A stretch of 64,000 nt of DNA. Origin: Reticulitermes speratus (lineage: Eukaryota > Arthropoda > Insecta > Blattodea > Rhinotermitidae). A program made the position numbers and the translations under genes. The notes under the pieces were generated by a model. It had not been told where the DNA came from and did not search any database. It was given only the letters and a program-made list of their open reading frames with translations. The stretch covers positions 23,559,521 through 23,623,520 of the forward strand of contig JAJKFL010000042.1 in NCBI GenBank assembly GCA_021186555.1, in the 5' to 3' direction. Within the stretch, counting starts at the first letter, position 1; each line of letters opens with the position of its first letter. Below are positions 1-12,298 of this stretch, one piece after another.

Positions 1-400
1 CTAATTTTTGTCCTCCCTTGACTGATAATCTTAGTCCCACAGTGCCGTCTCGTAACATTACAGACTTCATCCTGTCTTCTGTAGCACACAACAATTGCCC
101 TTCCGCTAGATGTGCAACAGCTGCCAATTTGGTACGCAGTGATATAGATATATTTGGTAGGAAAATTAGATCTTTGAAACAGATTTTACACTAGTAGCAT
201 GTTCCATTTGGATTGTGGGTTTAATTATTCAGCTAACTTATGATTAAACTTCAAACAACCAAATTTTGCTGTCTTGTGTTACGTTGTTTATGTGTGTACT
301 TATTTGTGTAATTTATGGTGTGATTGTTTTGTGCTAGTTTTATCGGCCTTTGTGCTCTTACGTTAGCACTTTAATAAACAGGAATTGGAATTATTGTTAT
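1..400 (+). mobile_element. Non-LTR retrotransposon 3' end (C-terminal codons and 3' UTR)
   Basis: Bases 3-194 read open to a TAG and end with a peptide containing NCPSARCATAAN. The same C-terminal peptide (NCPSARCASAAN) occurs at about 41450-41510, followed by a similar GT-rich 3' UTR ending in ctttaataaa and an AATT-rich tail. Here the tail is at 368-400 and runs into an ATT/ATC simple repeat to about 425. The shared coding end and the AATAAA-like signal point to the 3' end of a 5'-truncated LINE family. I cannot assign the clade. Confidence 0.6.
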
Positions 401-3400
401 TATTATCATAATCATCATCATAATTCGAAGTTTTCTTCAAACTCTACTTCAATAAATTTCCGAAGCCCTGCTAGAAAATAAATGTTTAGAATGCATTTGC
501 GTTATACAAAACTGGTTTCTATCAAATAAAATATTTAGTTTGCCAGAACACTGTTGTATCTTACTCTCTACATTTCTGGCCTAACTGTTCAGCTTTTGGA
601 ACGTTAATATATACAGTATATACATAAATACATACATAGGTCTACATACTTATATAGCGCTCAACACCCTCTCTCATATGTTCCTCGTTCGTAATTAGTG
701 TAACACAAAAGCAGAGAAGTGGAAAAATCCCTCCCTCTCGCTATTTTTATTCCTGAACAGAAATTGAACTTAAATTTATTCGGTAGAGTACACGGTTGGC
801 ACATATTATATAGGGGGAAAATTTTTATATGTAGTGTAGGCGTATGTTTATGGTAAGTCACAAAAAAGTGGGCAGTCTCATCACTGAAGTAAAGTTTGTA
901 TTTAAGCGGTAGCCTTAACCAACACTTATTGACCCTTTTATATGTTTATTTATAACAAGCTTCAGGAAATGACCAAGCAGGACGAAACTTATAGGGTGAC
1001 CAATAATAAAACAATATATTATTATGATGCAAAGGATAATAACGGTTTTCATTATAAACTTAATTAAAAGCCAGCGATTTATCTGTACATTTATACTTTA
1101 TTTGACAACGCTGCCAGTAACTAGGACTATACTGTAGGCCTACAGTGTCCAATACCTGAATGATAATGAACGGTGACGTTTGTATATGGAACACATCATG
1201 ACGTAACTTCAGGTACTAAACTTTCACTTTCTTCAAGTGAGGAAAACTTCAGAAAGAACAGCCGGTCCAGCTGAAATTCGAAGCAAGTATCTACCGAATA
1301 CAAAACAGCTTAGCTGCTTGAGCTGACGTCAGTGGGGCGGTATGAGTCACTTTAAACGTTACAGCATATTCTGCGTAAAAATCGCGTAGAACAGTACTCA
1401 ATTCACATATTCCGTCTCTCACTGGAAACAGCTCAAAGTGTGTCAGATATCTGACTCTCGAGGTCTAATTGGTCTATGCATTACATCCTGTCAGCATCGT
1501 ACACAATTTTCGTCCTACATTTTTAATGCAGGATAACTTTACACGACAAGAGCATGAAGCTATGTGGTTTTAATTATTATGTGGAACAATTTCAACCAAT
1601 TCTCATGACGTATGATATATATAACATCGTAATGTACATAACACACAGCTTGCCACACTGTCATTCTGCCATCGGAAGCACTACTTTATGTTACACAAGC
1701 GACAGTTCGTAATGCATGAACACACTTAAAGTGACGGAACGTATCTTCATGCACGTTACTCGATAAAGCGATTCACAGACACAGCAGATACAACTGACGT
1801 CGTCACGGCAGTGTCTATGAAGCTTACCGTCTTATTTGTTGTGATGTCATGTTATCTATCAGAACTTTACCGACGTTTCGAAGGAAGGCAAAAAAATGTA
1901 TACCAGATTATACAGCTTTACATTCCAGAAAACGGTTGTCTTCTGCGAATTTTTATGAGATTTTAAAATTCTCACAATAACCACTTAACCGTTCAGGGAT
2001 GACTGCAAAACACTTTATAGCTCCCTCACTGTGAAATTAATTCTGTCAGAACGGAGGAAACCTAAGGCTTGGACCATATTCATGCGACACAGTGATTGGG
2101 TAATGAGGGTGTGGAAATGGTACATCACATGTTCCACGGAAATACCATTTTGCCTTTTCGTTCATTTTATGAGACAGTCTGTGTCAAGACGAGGCTTTGT
2201 AAAATATCTTGATATATGTATGTGTTTAAGTTTTATGTATCTACGTTGTCGGTATTCAGACTACGTAGCGTCAGTGGTAGATGTGAACAAGTGAACGTAA
2301 TAAGTGCTTGCTGCCTGTTCTGAGCTACTGTCCGGCACTTGCCTGGAGGTGCAGAGGAATACCACGAAAATCTTCAAGATAGCAGGCGTACGAGGCCTTG
2401 ATATAATAACACGAAGTATGAGGATGTTCATAACTTAATTACTCCCAGCCCTTCTTTTGCGCCCTAAGTTGCGTTCCTGAAAAAGTGGGCGTACATCAAG
2501 AAGACGTAAATCAAGTATAATATTCCTATCAGAAATAAGGGATTAGCGTAATAGAATGCAGCAAGCCAAAGGGCGTTAAATCGAAAATAAGGGAACGCAA
2601 ATCAATAAGTAGTGTAAATTGACGGGGGGCGTTAAATAAAAAGGGGTAAAACAAACGAGCCTAAAATACTCGTTAAGGACTGAGTGTATTTCATTTAGCA
2701 CTTTTGTTACATTTGTGTAAAGATCGGTATGAATTTTAAGCTACTTCAGTGGTCCAACACACAAAAGAGACTGTGAGCTGTGTACAGAAAAACACTGTAG
2801 TGCTAGAACCCAAATATTTCATAACTGCTGCTCACATTACACCACCATAGGAAACATAGGTTACAGTTTGCACGTAGATACCAAGATTTATATCGGGTAT
2901 TAGTACTGCACGACTATTGCAGATTGTTCACTCCAACTGCCGGGAATGTGTCGTGGTAATGTAGCAGTAAAGGGTAGAAGGTCAAACGTCACAAAAATCG
3001 AAATTACAGATGCTGTTTGTGCATTTCGAAGCACTCTAGCATGCCAGGCCTTGTACATGCGGTTTATATTCGTCGTGAGCAATTGCTTTCAAAATTCCCT
3101 TTTAAGATTACTTTCCGAAAAGACAACTCCTGTAAGACTGCGTATGCCACTCTGTATCCATCGGAAGACTCCTGTCGAATTTAAGTGCAAGCTTTAAACT
3201 TTAGAGCCCATTCGTTAGTATGTGCACGGCCAGGGAGTAAGATTAAAATCTCTGTATTTTTCTCACACATTATGCTTAGGAGTTCTCTATAATTCTAAAC
3301 AACAAACAACAGAAAAGCCTCAGGAAAGAGATCAGTTGTGAGACCTAACTACAGATGTAAGGGCAGTATTAACACTGATTTGAAGGAAGTCAGGTTGAAG

Positions 3401-5992
3401 GGGTGAACAGGAATAAACAGGCCACTCAGCTTCCTATTCAAAGGGTACCGTGTGTTCTTTCACAGCGGGTAAAGCGACCGGGGCGTGAAGTTTACCACTC
3501 ATCTACCTAATGATGAGGTTAAGAATGAATGGAGCTATACATCTACTCCCCCTGTATGAATTCATGGCGTGGACAGGGACAGCACTCAGGACGCTGTCAG
3601 TAGCACAGGCTGTACGGCATCAAATGGTAAGGTAATGGCTGAATAATAAATGTAAAAATACATAGAAGGAAGTGGCGTGGCCTAAGTCGATGTAGCACTG
3701 CGACACTGAACTGCAGGGACAGGGTAAAATCACAAAGAACCTCAATCAAGATAGTCGTCCCGGCCAAAATTCGAAACGTGTACCTTCTGACTGTATTACA
3801 ATTAATATGGTCTTAGCCAACTACTGTGTAACTAGAGGCCAAATGAGCTGCTCACGAACAGTATGTAATATGGAGTCACTTATCCAGCAAGCTATCTAGA
3901 TAAGTACTTCCCGGTTTTGGAATTAACTGAATTCATCCTTCTAAAGAACCCAAGACCCCTCCGGCTACCCAAGACATTACCCGCCTTTTATGAAACCCAA
4001 AAGTTCATTACTGTGTTCACAAGAGCCCTAATTTTAGAAGTTTACCAACTCATGCTTACACTTCAAAAAACCTAATAGAAAGTCACAGCTTGGTTTCAGC
4101 CAAGGAAGCTTTGTACATTACCTCACAACTTCTAACAATTACTGCCTCCATTTCAGAGTAATTTCATTCGATTCGGTACGGAGATACAGAATGGACAAGA
4201 TTTTTCACCAAAGACAGGAACACGCCTCGGGCCGTTCGTATCTTCTGTCAGCTGAAGGCTACTTATTCACCCCAGATTAAAGCTGGGTGCAACTGAAGCG
4301 CACATCAGTTCACACCGTGTTCCGGCAACTCCAGCCCCACGGACCGCTGTCCCTGACACGGAATTCTCCCGGGATTAGTGGATTCGAATGGGGTGAACAG
4401 AAACTCCTCCTTGCTTAATTAAAACATTCCTCTTTGACTAGGCCCATTTGTTTCTTACTTTCACTTTACAACACAGTACATTCATTGCGATTTGAAGTTC
4501 AGTTCACTCTGTATTAATTTGTGAGCGTAATTTCCTTGTTTGTATTTTATTTCTTAACGAAATGTGGTTACTGAATTTCAACAGTCCTGCACCGTAATCG
4601 AGAAAGTGCGGCATCCCTTTCTGGTACTGCAGTCCGTTTATCTTACATTAAATATAAGGATTTCTGACGCCGGGTTATTACAACGAACATGACTATTACT
4701 TTGGGTAAAGTACGGCATTAGCGTTTTGTAAACACAGAGTTTCGGAAATAGATTTTATTTCCCTCATCAGCTGTAAGGGAGACCAGGTCTTTGTAACGAG
4801 CTCTACTCAGTAAAATATATTCATCGATTGACAATGCCCAAAATAATAGCCACATTTACACTGGTTATCACGATAGATTTGTGGATTCCTACAGTCCCTC
4901 TAAGAAAACAAAGATATGTACCAGAAAATAGGATTCAATCTTCGAAAACATTTAGCCCTCCCAAACCGTAGCTCGCGGGCAACATGTTGCGCGCGACAGT
5001 GTTATGTTGCCCGTGGACACATTTTAAATGATACATAGCATTTTAGTCCTTTACCTGATAAAGAAGAGACAGAACGCCGAAGCAATTTTGATAACCCAAA
5101 AGCTATCTTATTTACGGGGACATGCGTTATCTTTATTAATCCCTGTTGTAAAAGTGTGCAAAAACAGCGACGTCCTAGACGGGGTTGTGAATTGCATTTT
5201 TAAATACATTTTTCTTATTACCAGTATACTTTTATTACACATGATGTATAGAAAAATGCAGGTAAAATTATACATATAATTGTACGTATAGCTATTCATT
5301 CTTAATTCTGTGTCTTGAAATTCATGTTGCCCGCAAGTAGACCGCATTTTGCCGAAGTCGGCCACACCACATAAAAGGCCGCGTAGGACTGATTTAGAAT
5401 GTAATTTTTACATTCAACCTTACTTTATATGCGACAAGCCTGTGCATTTGAGACAATGTAGTTGTGTAAACTAAGAAATGAACCGTATTTATACCATAAG
5501 TTCAAGCGTTTGCATAACACACACTCAAGAGTTTCCGAAAACTACGCAAAACTACATACAACGCATGATTTCAAAGAAACATATGTCTATAGAATAAGCT
5601 GATTGTGACAAAGATTCGTAAGGAATTGCAGACTGTTAGAAGGAATGTAAGGCGCTGGTATAGGTGGATCCAATACAAATTCATTATTTTATTCAGAGGA
5701 CACGTAGCTGTTAATCTATGTGTAAAAACTGCAATCTACTCTAGAAATACGTATGGATCACAACGAACGAGCTGCGTTCTGACGGCATGTACAATGGTCT
5801 ATTGTGGGGGACCTTACTGCTTTCATATTCAGGATACTCCAAAATGTTAGAACCTGTAAACCAATCTAATCGACGCCATTTTCCAAGAGACTAGACTTCT
5901 CATCAGCACGGCTGTGAGAGCCACAGATCTCGCGACATGTGTTTATTTCATATACTGTTGACTGTCTGTGTTTTCTAATAATTCAGTAAGTT

Positions 5993-6026
<34 letters not shown>

Positions 6027-6523
6027 GGGTTACGTATGATTTGCACAGAGGCCATTCGCCGTACTACTCAGAGTGGGAAAGAAAGAGGCGTTTCGCATAA
6101 GATGCTTTATGCTGCCGAATTACCTGTGAGGGTTTCATAGCTGAGACACAAGAGTCTTAAACTTAATGGAGTCTAAATTTGACCGACGCAGTTGCTGAGT
6201 CTCAGTTACACAGCTACAGAAGCCTCAAACCAAGCGGGGTGGCGTGATCCTTTGTAGGGGCAGAGCCTCTTGGTTTCGCCCACGGAACACCCTGCTGTTT
6301 GAACCCTTTAACATCGTCATTACTCACGTCAGTAATTGCTACTGCAATGCTGTTAACATATATAGCGAACAGAAGTACTCATTCCTCCCAGGTATGCAGT
6401 TTCTTTCCTGTAAGAATTAAAGTATAATATCTAAAGCTTAAAAAAAGAAATCATCAAATTAAGAACTTATTTTTCACTCATGTAGGAATCAAGATCCGAT
6501 GATCATAAAACACTAGTATAGTA
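401..6523. other. No gene recognised; intronic or intergenic DNA with degenerate repeats
   Basis: Short open frames here look random and lack motifs or splice support. There is an (ATT)n run at 5995-6026, a degenerate copy of the LINE 3' tail at about 3925-4030 (shared words gttcattactgtgttcac), one CGACGTTTCG motif at 1871, and a relic of the repeat seen at 20370-20450 at about 5876-5945. Bases 2460-2645 carry several gcgttaaat/gaacgcaaatca-like words that look like a decayed internal repeat. Confidence 0.5.
5995..6026. repeat. (ATT)n microsatellite
   Basis: About ten consecutive ATT units, ending in a single ATG. Confidence 0.95.
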
Positions 6524-7878
6524 CAGGATGCGTCAGTGAATCGGGCGATTTTGCAACACTGTTTTTTTTTCGGTCTGGCAACACTGGGGCGGATGCCGCT
6601 ATCGCCATTTTGTTGCCAACTGTAAAGCGTTTTAGTTGCAATGGAGCCGTGGACTGGAGCACAACGTGCTTTTGCTGTGAAAGCGTTTTACAAAAACGGT
6701 GACAGTTTTGTGATCGCTCAGCGTGAATTTCGAAGAGAGTTCGGGATTCATTGCAATCGTGCTGTTCCATCAGCCCATGCCATCAAGACCTGGGTTCGAA
6801 ACTTCGAGGCTACTGGTTCTACACTAAAGAAGAAAGGTGGTAGTGTAAAAACAGTAAGTAATATTGCGGTAGTGAGAGAGGCCATTGAAAGAAGTCCACA
6901 CCGTTCTGCGCGTCGCCACTCGGTGTCACTCGGGCTGTCTGAAGCCAGCGTTCGACGGATTTTACACAAAGATCTTCACTTCTACCCCTACCCCTACAAA
7001 ATTCAAATCACTCATGCACTACATGAACGTGACTATGTAAACAGAGTTAATTTCTGCCAGACTTTTTGCAGTTAATTAATCAAAAACAAGAGCTTGTAAA
7101 CAGCTTATTGATGAGCGATGAAGCTCATTTTCATTTATCCGGGTTTGTTAACAAACAAAATTTCCGTTATTGGTCTGCCACAAACCCCATAGAACTCCAT
7201 GAGAGACCACTTCACAGTTCCAAAGTCACAGTATGGTGCGCGATATCTTCATTTGGAATTATCGGTCCTTATTTGTTTGAAGATGAGAGAGAAAGGGCTG
7301 TAACTGTGACTGGACCACGTTACGTTCACATGTTGGAGAACTTCTTAGGTCCTGAGCTTGCTCGTCATCCAGTAACCGAAGAAACGTTTTTCCAACAAGA
7401 CGGAGCTACGAGCCACACCGCACGAGATTCCATGGCAACTGTGAGGAATTTGTTTCCTAACCATGTTATCTCCAGATTTGGGGATATCACATGGCCAGCC
7501 AGGTTACCCGATCTTTCAGCATGTGATTTCTTTCTCTGGGGGTATCTGAAAACTGAAGTTTTCAAAGCTCCAGCACCCCACACAGTTCAGGAGTTGAAAC
7601 ATCGAATTCAGCAAGAAGTCAAACGAATTCTTGTGGAGATGCTTCAAAGAGTAATGAGTGACGTTCGCAAGAGACTTACCGAGTGCCTAGAGCGGAATGG
7701 TGGTCATCTGAATGATGTTATTTTCGGAAAGTAGGGCTTTTGTTTTCAATGTGTTAAATTGTTAAATGTGTTAATGCTTTTATATATACATTGTGTTCAT
7801 ATGTGTTAAAACTAAATAAATGAAAGCATTTACTGTTCATAGCGTTTTTAAAATCGCCCGATTCACTGACGCACCCTG
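6524..7878 (+). mobile_element. Mariner-type (DD41D) DNA transposon, complete with inverted repeats
   Basis: The element is 1355 bp long. Terminal inverted repeats of 29 bp begin CAGGATGCGTCAGTGAATCG on the left and CAGGGTGCGTCAGTGAATCG on the right (reverse complement) and differ at one base. Both ends are flanked by TA (6522-6523 and 7879-7880), the target duplication of the Tc1/mariner superfamily. It carries a single transposase frame broken by one frameshift. The near-perfect ends and few lesions suggest recent insertion. The internal spacing of the catalytic aspartates matches the DD41D (rosa-like) group rather than classical DD34D mariner. Confidence 0.92.
6641..7734 (+). pseudogene. 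Mariner-type transposase, one frameshift
   Basis: The transposase would cut and paste the element by a DDD nuclease fold. The first frame (6641-7075, 144 residues) holds the N-terminal paired-like helix-turn-helix DNA-binding region, with AIKTWVRNFEATGS and LSEASVRRILHKDL as the recognition-helix blocks. The second frame (from about 7066 to 7734) holds the catalytic domain. Its aspartates are in MSDEAHFHLSG, FFQQDGATSH and DLSACDFFLWG, with 41 residues between the second and third. The two frames are joined at a T-run near 7062 where one base appears to be missing, so the protein would stop early. A local duplication gives YPYPY just before the break, and the GGSVKTVSNIAVV segment looks shorter than related proteins I recall. 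All three catalytic residues survive. Confidence 0.9.
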
Positions 7879-8563
7879 TAGTTTTTCAGTGTTATACCAA
7901 CAGTGGCTACCATATGTATTGGCAGGAATATGGAGTAATTTTTGTAATGTATTTATGTGTCTTCTAGTAGGTCCGCTGTCGGCAAGAGAAAAGAGGAAAC
8001 TTACGTTCTTATACCGTCTGTATTAGAACAATGTAATTAACATTTTCTCAACAAAGATCATGGCATACGTACGTAAGTGACGTTTGTCCATATTGACCTC
8101 TGCCTTCTTTGCTATGAAATGTGCTCAACAGAAAAATGAGACGTTCGAAAGAAAAAGACATGTCTGTAATGATTTTCTCACCACGACAGATAAGGCAACA
8201 AAGCGAAACTTATGATAATTGTAAAACATACTAGTATGACCGCACAGGACATGCTGTGTTTATTCCTCGCCGTCAATACAAACTACATGTACGTTAAAAA
8301 TCAATCGACGTCAACAATGTTAAACATTTCCTCGTTTATATGATGAATATTGGGGTTTCTTGGCTTTATAATTTCTTTCTAACGTGTAGAAATATTTACA
8401 CACTCTTTCCAATTAACGAGGTAGTGCTTAGACCTTTAAGTTTTTATGGAATATGTTATGACGGACTGGACAACAGTAAGGCCTCCTACTTTTTCTCAGA
8501 AGTATAATTACAATCATAATTAAACTTACATATATCACGGGCACATCCGTTATAAAGTTGAGA
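7879..8563. other. No gene recognised
   Basis: The sequence is AT-rich, without coding motifs or obvious repeats. Confidence 0.5.
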
Positions 8564-8950
8564 TTATTTTTCCACTAATTCTTCTTCATTATCAACACAC
8601 TTTTTCCACCTCGACATGAGACGCTGTGTGCCGATCGCGTAAAACTCTTCGCTGAAGCGTCGGAGCTCTTCGCTCGCGATATGTTTCAGCTCGTCGTCGT
8701 CCGCAAAACGGCGTCCTCGGAGCGCAGCCTTCAGGGTGCCTAAGATGGAAATTGGGACTGTAGAAAGGATGAGGACTTGATTCATCTTCCTGTTTGGCTG
8801 AACCCTTCGAATTTGTTGTTTTAACGTCTTTAATGTCTGCACATATCGCTCTGAATTGGTTGTGGCACCTCTCGTCAAGAATTCCACTAACAAGATTCCT
8901 TCACTCTCACAGAAGACGCTAGACATGACTTCAGGCGCAGAATCCTCCAC
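8564..8950 (-). pseudogene. Mariner transposase C-terminal relic, minus copy
   Basis: The frame contains mariner transposase blocks in the right order: a GILLVEFL strand, an NSERYVQTLKTLKQQIRR helix, LRGRRFADDDELK, and a WKKCVDNEEELVEK end followed by a stop. The stretch between NQVLIL and LKAALRGRR, which should hold the second and third catalytic aspartates, has been lost, so it cannot be active. It faces a second copy of the same C-terminus at 9028-9193. Confidence 0.85.
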
Positions 8951-9027
8951 CTTGAGTTTGTTCCCATCATCTTCCTTACAATTATGATTTAGAACCCCCC
9001 GACTTCCATATTTTTAGCCCCATGAAG

Positions 9028-9193
9028 TATGCACTCCGAGGACGCCGTTTTTTCGGACGACGACGAGCTGAAACACAGCGCGCGCGAAGAGCACCGACGT
9101 TTCAGAAAAGAGTTTTACGCGACCGGCACACAGCATATCAAGCCAAGGTGGAAAAAGTGTGTTGATAACGAAAGAGAATTTGTGGAAAAATAA
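9028..9193 (+). pseudogene. Mariner transposase C-terminal relic, plus copy
   Basis: Bases 9030-9050 encode ALRGRRF. After a one-base slip in a T-run the sequence continues as DDDELKHSAREEHRRF, then FYATGTQ and WKKCVDNEREFVEK, with a stop at 9191-9193. It is the same family as the opposed relic at 8564-8950, and the shared part forms an inverted repeat. Only the last 50 or so codons remain. Confidence 0.8.
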
Positions 9194-11380
9194 TTTCAAC
9201 GGTGTAGAGGATGTACCCATGAGGTATGTAAATTTCATTATAACTGTAGTTATAGTTTATGAGAAAAAATAGGAGGAATTACTTCCGTGCCGACCTTCGT
9301 ACTTTCCAGCTAAATTCCAAATTGCTATAGGATTATGGTATAAAAAATTAGACCATTTAAACTTAACTTTCCTGTCGGTAAAATTGCGTTATCACGCACA
9401 GGCTTATCTGTAATTTTTGAATAAATAATAACGTTCAATGGAATAGGTTTTAACAAAAATTTCTTGGTGACTTCCAGTAAATTTCCTCTATAAGGAAATA
9501 AAATTAGTATTAGCCTAGAGCTGCATTCCTTCTCTTCTGCTTCCCTGCCATTTACTGACATACAATGAAAAAAATTATGACACAAACTGGAGGCATAGTA
9601 CAGAACACAACGCAAAAAGAATTTGGGGAGAAACGTTACAAATTTAATTTTACTGCTATGTGTACCTTTCCCTAATACAGATTTTAAATTCCTCTAGTAC
9701 TGGATTGGTCACACAGAACCAAATTAGTGAAACAGAGCTTCAAAACTGTTACCGAAAGTTGTAAAACATGAGCTTAAAAAGCATAATAACTCTTTTCAGA
9801 GCGTAACTGTGCTTCTTTAATGACATTTCCTGAACCGTCAAACCATGTAAAATTTTTCAGTTCGTGTGCGGAGTGATGTGGGGGTGTCATAAAAATTTGT
9901 TCACAGTCTTGTGAATTTCATCAGCGTAATTATTCCCTTGGGACACACACAAAGATAGAAATGGCGTAGAAAGTGCTTAAAAGTCGTAAATATGTCATTT
10001 GAGGAATTATAAATGGAGAATCGAAATATACAAAAGTATAGGTCTCATTACACTTTCATTTTATACGTCTTGCCACTGTAATGAACAAGAGTGGAAATGT
10101 GCAATCCAAGTAGGAACAAACACGTTTCCCAAATGTATAATTTTCAATTTTACATACTTCGTTGCTATTACAATTCTACTGCCATTGGTCAAAATTTGTC
10201 ACACAGAAAAAACACCGCGTTACATATTTATAGGCTCTAATTCTATCTTGCGTTTTATGACCTTCGCTGCGCGGTACAAAGCAACTACTTTCTTCCAATG
10301 TTCCAGTACTGACATCGTGGGTTCGAATGGTAATTGGAGCGTGAATGTATATGCACACTTCTTTTTTTGTGTTGTACTGTGTAGGAATAGTTCTTTCGAT
10401 GGGCCCATCCCCTCTCTCAGATTTCCTCTTTTGTGATTAAAAGATCTCTCCCTTCAAAGGTTAATTCGCAATAGTATGAGATCAGAGAGCAGAATTCGTA
10501 AAGCTGAAGAAGGACTTCCCTTTCACTTAGTCGTGCCCATCAATGCTGTCATCAGCGGTCTACACATCACCTCTCTATAGTCTATGTTATTCATATTTAA
10601 TCTCGTATGTTTTAAGAACCCTACACACAATTATACATATAAATAATTACAACTGCAATCAGCGTGAGTGTAAAATTATGCAACCTAAATAAAATACTTT
10701 CATATTGTATATACAGTAGTGTGGTCATGTATTTAATATCATACTGACTAAATACTGTTCATGACTCTACATTTCAGTGATGGACAAATTGAAGTACTCT
10801 GCAGCTGACAAATACACGAAATGGAGCTTGCTTAAATTGGAACCAGATGCAGTTTAGCTGCAGCCTATTTAAACAATCGGCGCGAACACAGCGACCAACT
10901 GATGTGATCATTTTAGTAACAGGCGTGCTGGTACCGAACGGAAAGAAGTGGAAATTATTTAGGCTAATTCATGCCGCAATGTTCTGCTGCATGTCTTATG
11001 GAGACAATGAAGGATGGCGAAGTGAAAGTTAATGCTGAAATAATAGACACTTGTACTTGCAAAATCTGCAGAACTTCTGTTAATAGACTATTTAATTCCT
11101 TCAAACTGAAAGTGAAGTCCCTGAACTACATCATCAGCTGATGCTGTATTAGCATCAGGATTGAAATTCTTTGTCTTTTTTGTCTGTACTTCATTTAATG
11201 ATGCTGTCCGTATGTCAGACATTACTGTGTCCAGTGGCTGGATGACAGTAAAACAGGAACTTTGAAGAATGTGGAAGGAAGCGTGGCCTAAATTACCTGT
11301 AAGATATTATACTGTATTACGACCGGATTGACTAAGAAAAATCACGAAAAAGTCAGGAAAACCGGGCACCATCCGAATAC
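9194..11380. other. No gene recognised
   Basis: There are several chance open frames and AT-rich sequence. I see no motif, splice-supported exon or clear repeat. Confidence 0.5.
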
Positions 11381-11803
11381 GACAAGACACATGTATGTCA
11401 CAGTGACTGCATACACATCGAGACATGACACTTGTATGTCACAGTGACTGCATACACATCGAGACATGACACTTGTATGTCACAGTGAGAGCATACACAT
11501 CGAGACATGACACTTGTATGTCACAGTGAGAGCATACACATCGAGACATGACACTTGTATGTCACTGACTGCATACACATCGAGACATTACACTTGTATG
11601 TCACAGTGAGAGCATACACATCGAGACATGACACTTGTACGTCACAGTGAGAGCATACACATCGAGACATGACACTTGTATGTCACTGACTGCATACACA
11701 TCGAGACATGACACTTGTATGTCACAGTGAGAGCATACACATCGAGACATGACACTTGTATGTCACAGTGAGAGCATACACATCGAGACATGACACTTGT
11801 ATG
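11381..11803. repeat. 41-bp minisatellite, first block (about 10 units)
   Basis: The unit reads gacacttgtatgtcacagtg followed by agagcatacacatcgagacat (or actgcatac...). A variant that lacks several bases in the cacagtg part recurs at about 11562 and 11685, so short-unit variants have been co-amplified. The block stops at 11803 where an unrelated A-tailed insert begins. Confidence 0.95.
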
Positions 11804-12139
11804 AAAGAAAGGAACACATTAAGGAACAGAATAATTACAAAAGGAGGAAGATGGCCGTTGAATAAACCAGAGTTGGTTCAAAAATTCACTAAAGACTTTT
11901 ACAATTTCTGTAATGCGATAGATTTTCAGAAGGTATAAAACACAAAAAGAAAAAAAAATTAATAAATAATGTAAATATTGTATATAGTACATAGTATATA
12001 TAGTATATGTTAAACAGTACTTATAATATTGTAGAATAGAATCTAGGATATATTGAATTGTATAAAGATTCAAAAAGAACAGCTAAAACATGTAGTGTTA
12101 CACTTTGTAATGGAGCATGTTGAACAATATAAAAAAAAA
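11804..12139 (+). mobile_element. A-tailed insert inside the 41-bp satellite, possible retroposed transcript fragment
   Basis: This 336-bp segment has no satellite homology and ends in an A9 run plus G. It is flanked on both sides by gacacttgtatg (11792-11803 and 12140-12151), which could be a target-site duplication or simply the satellite phase resuming. It begins with 44 open codons continuing the ATG at 11801 (KERNTLRNRIITKGG ... FYNFCNAIDFQKV) and then a very AT-rich stretch like a 3' UTR. I do not recognise the peptide. A retroposed mRNA piece or a short SINE-like element are both possible. Confidence 0.45.
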
Positions 12140-12298
12140 GACACTTGTATGTCACAGTGACTGCATACACATTGAGACATGACACTTGTATGTCACAGTG
12201 ACTGCATACACATCGAGACATGACACTTGTATGTCACAGTGACTGCATACACATCGAGTCATGAGACTTGTACGTCACAGTGACTGCATACACATCGA
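12140..12298. repeat. 41-bp minisatellite, second block (about 4 units)
   Basis: It has the same unit as 11381-11803 and resumes directly after the insert. The last units carry small changes (gagtcatgagacttgtacg). Confidence 0.95.
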
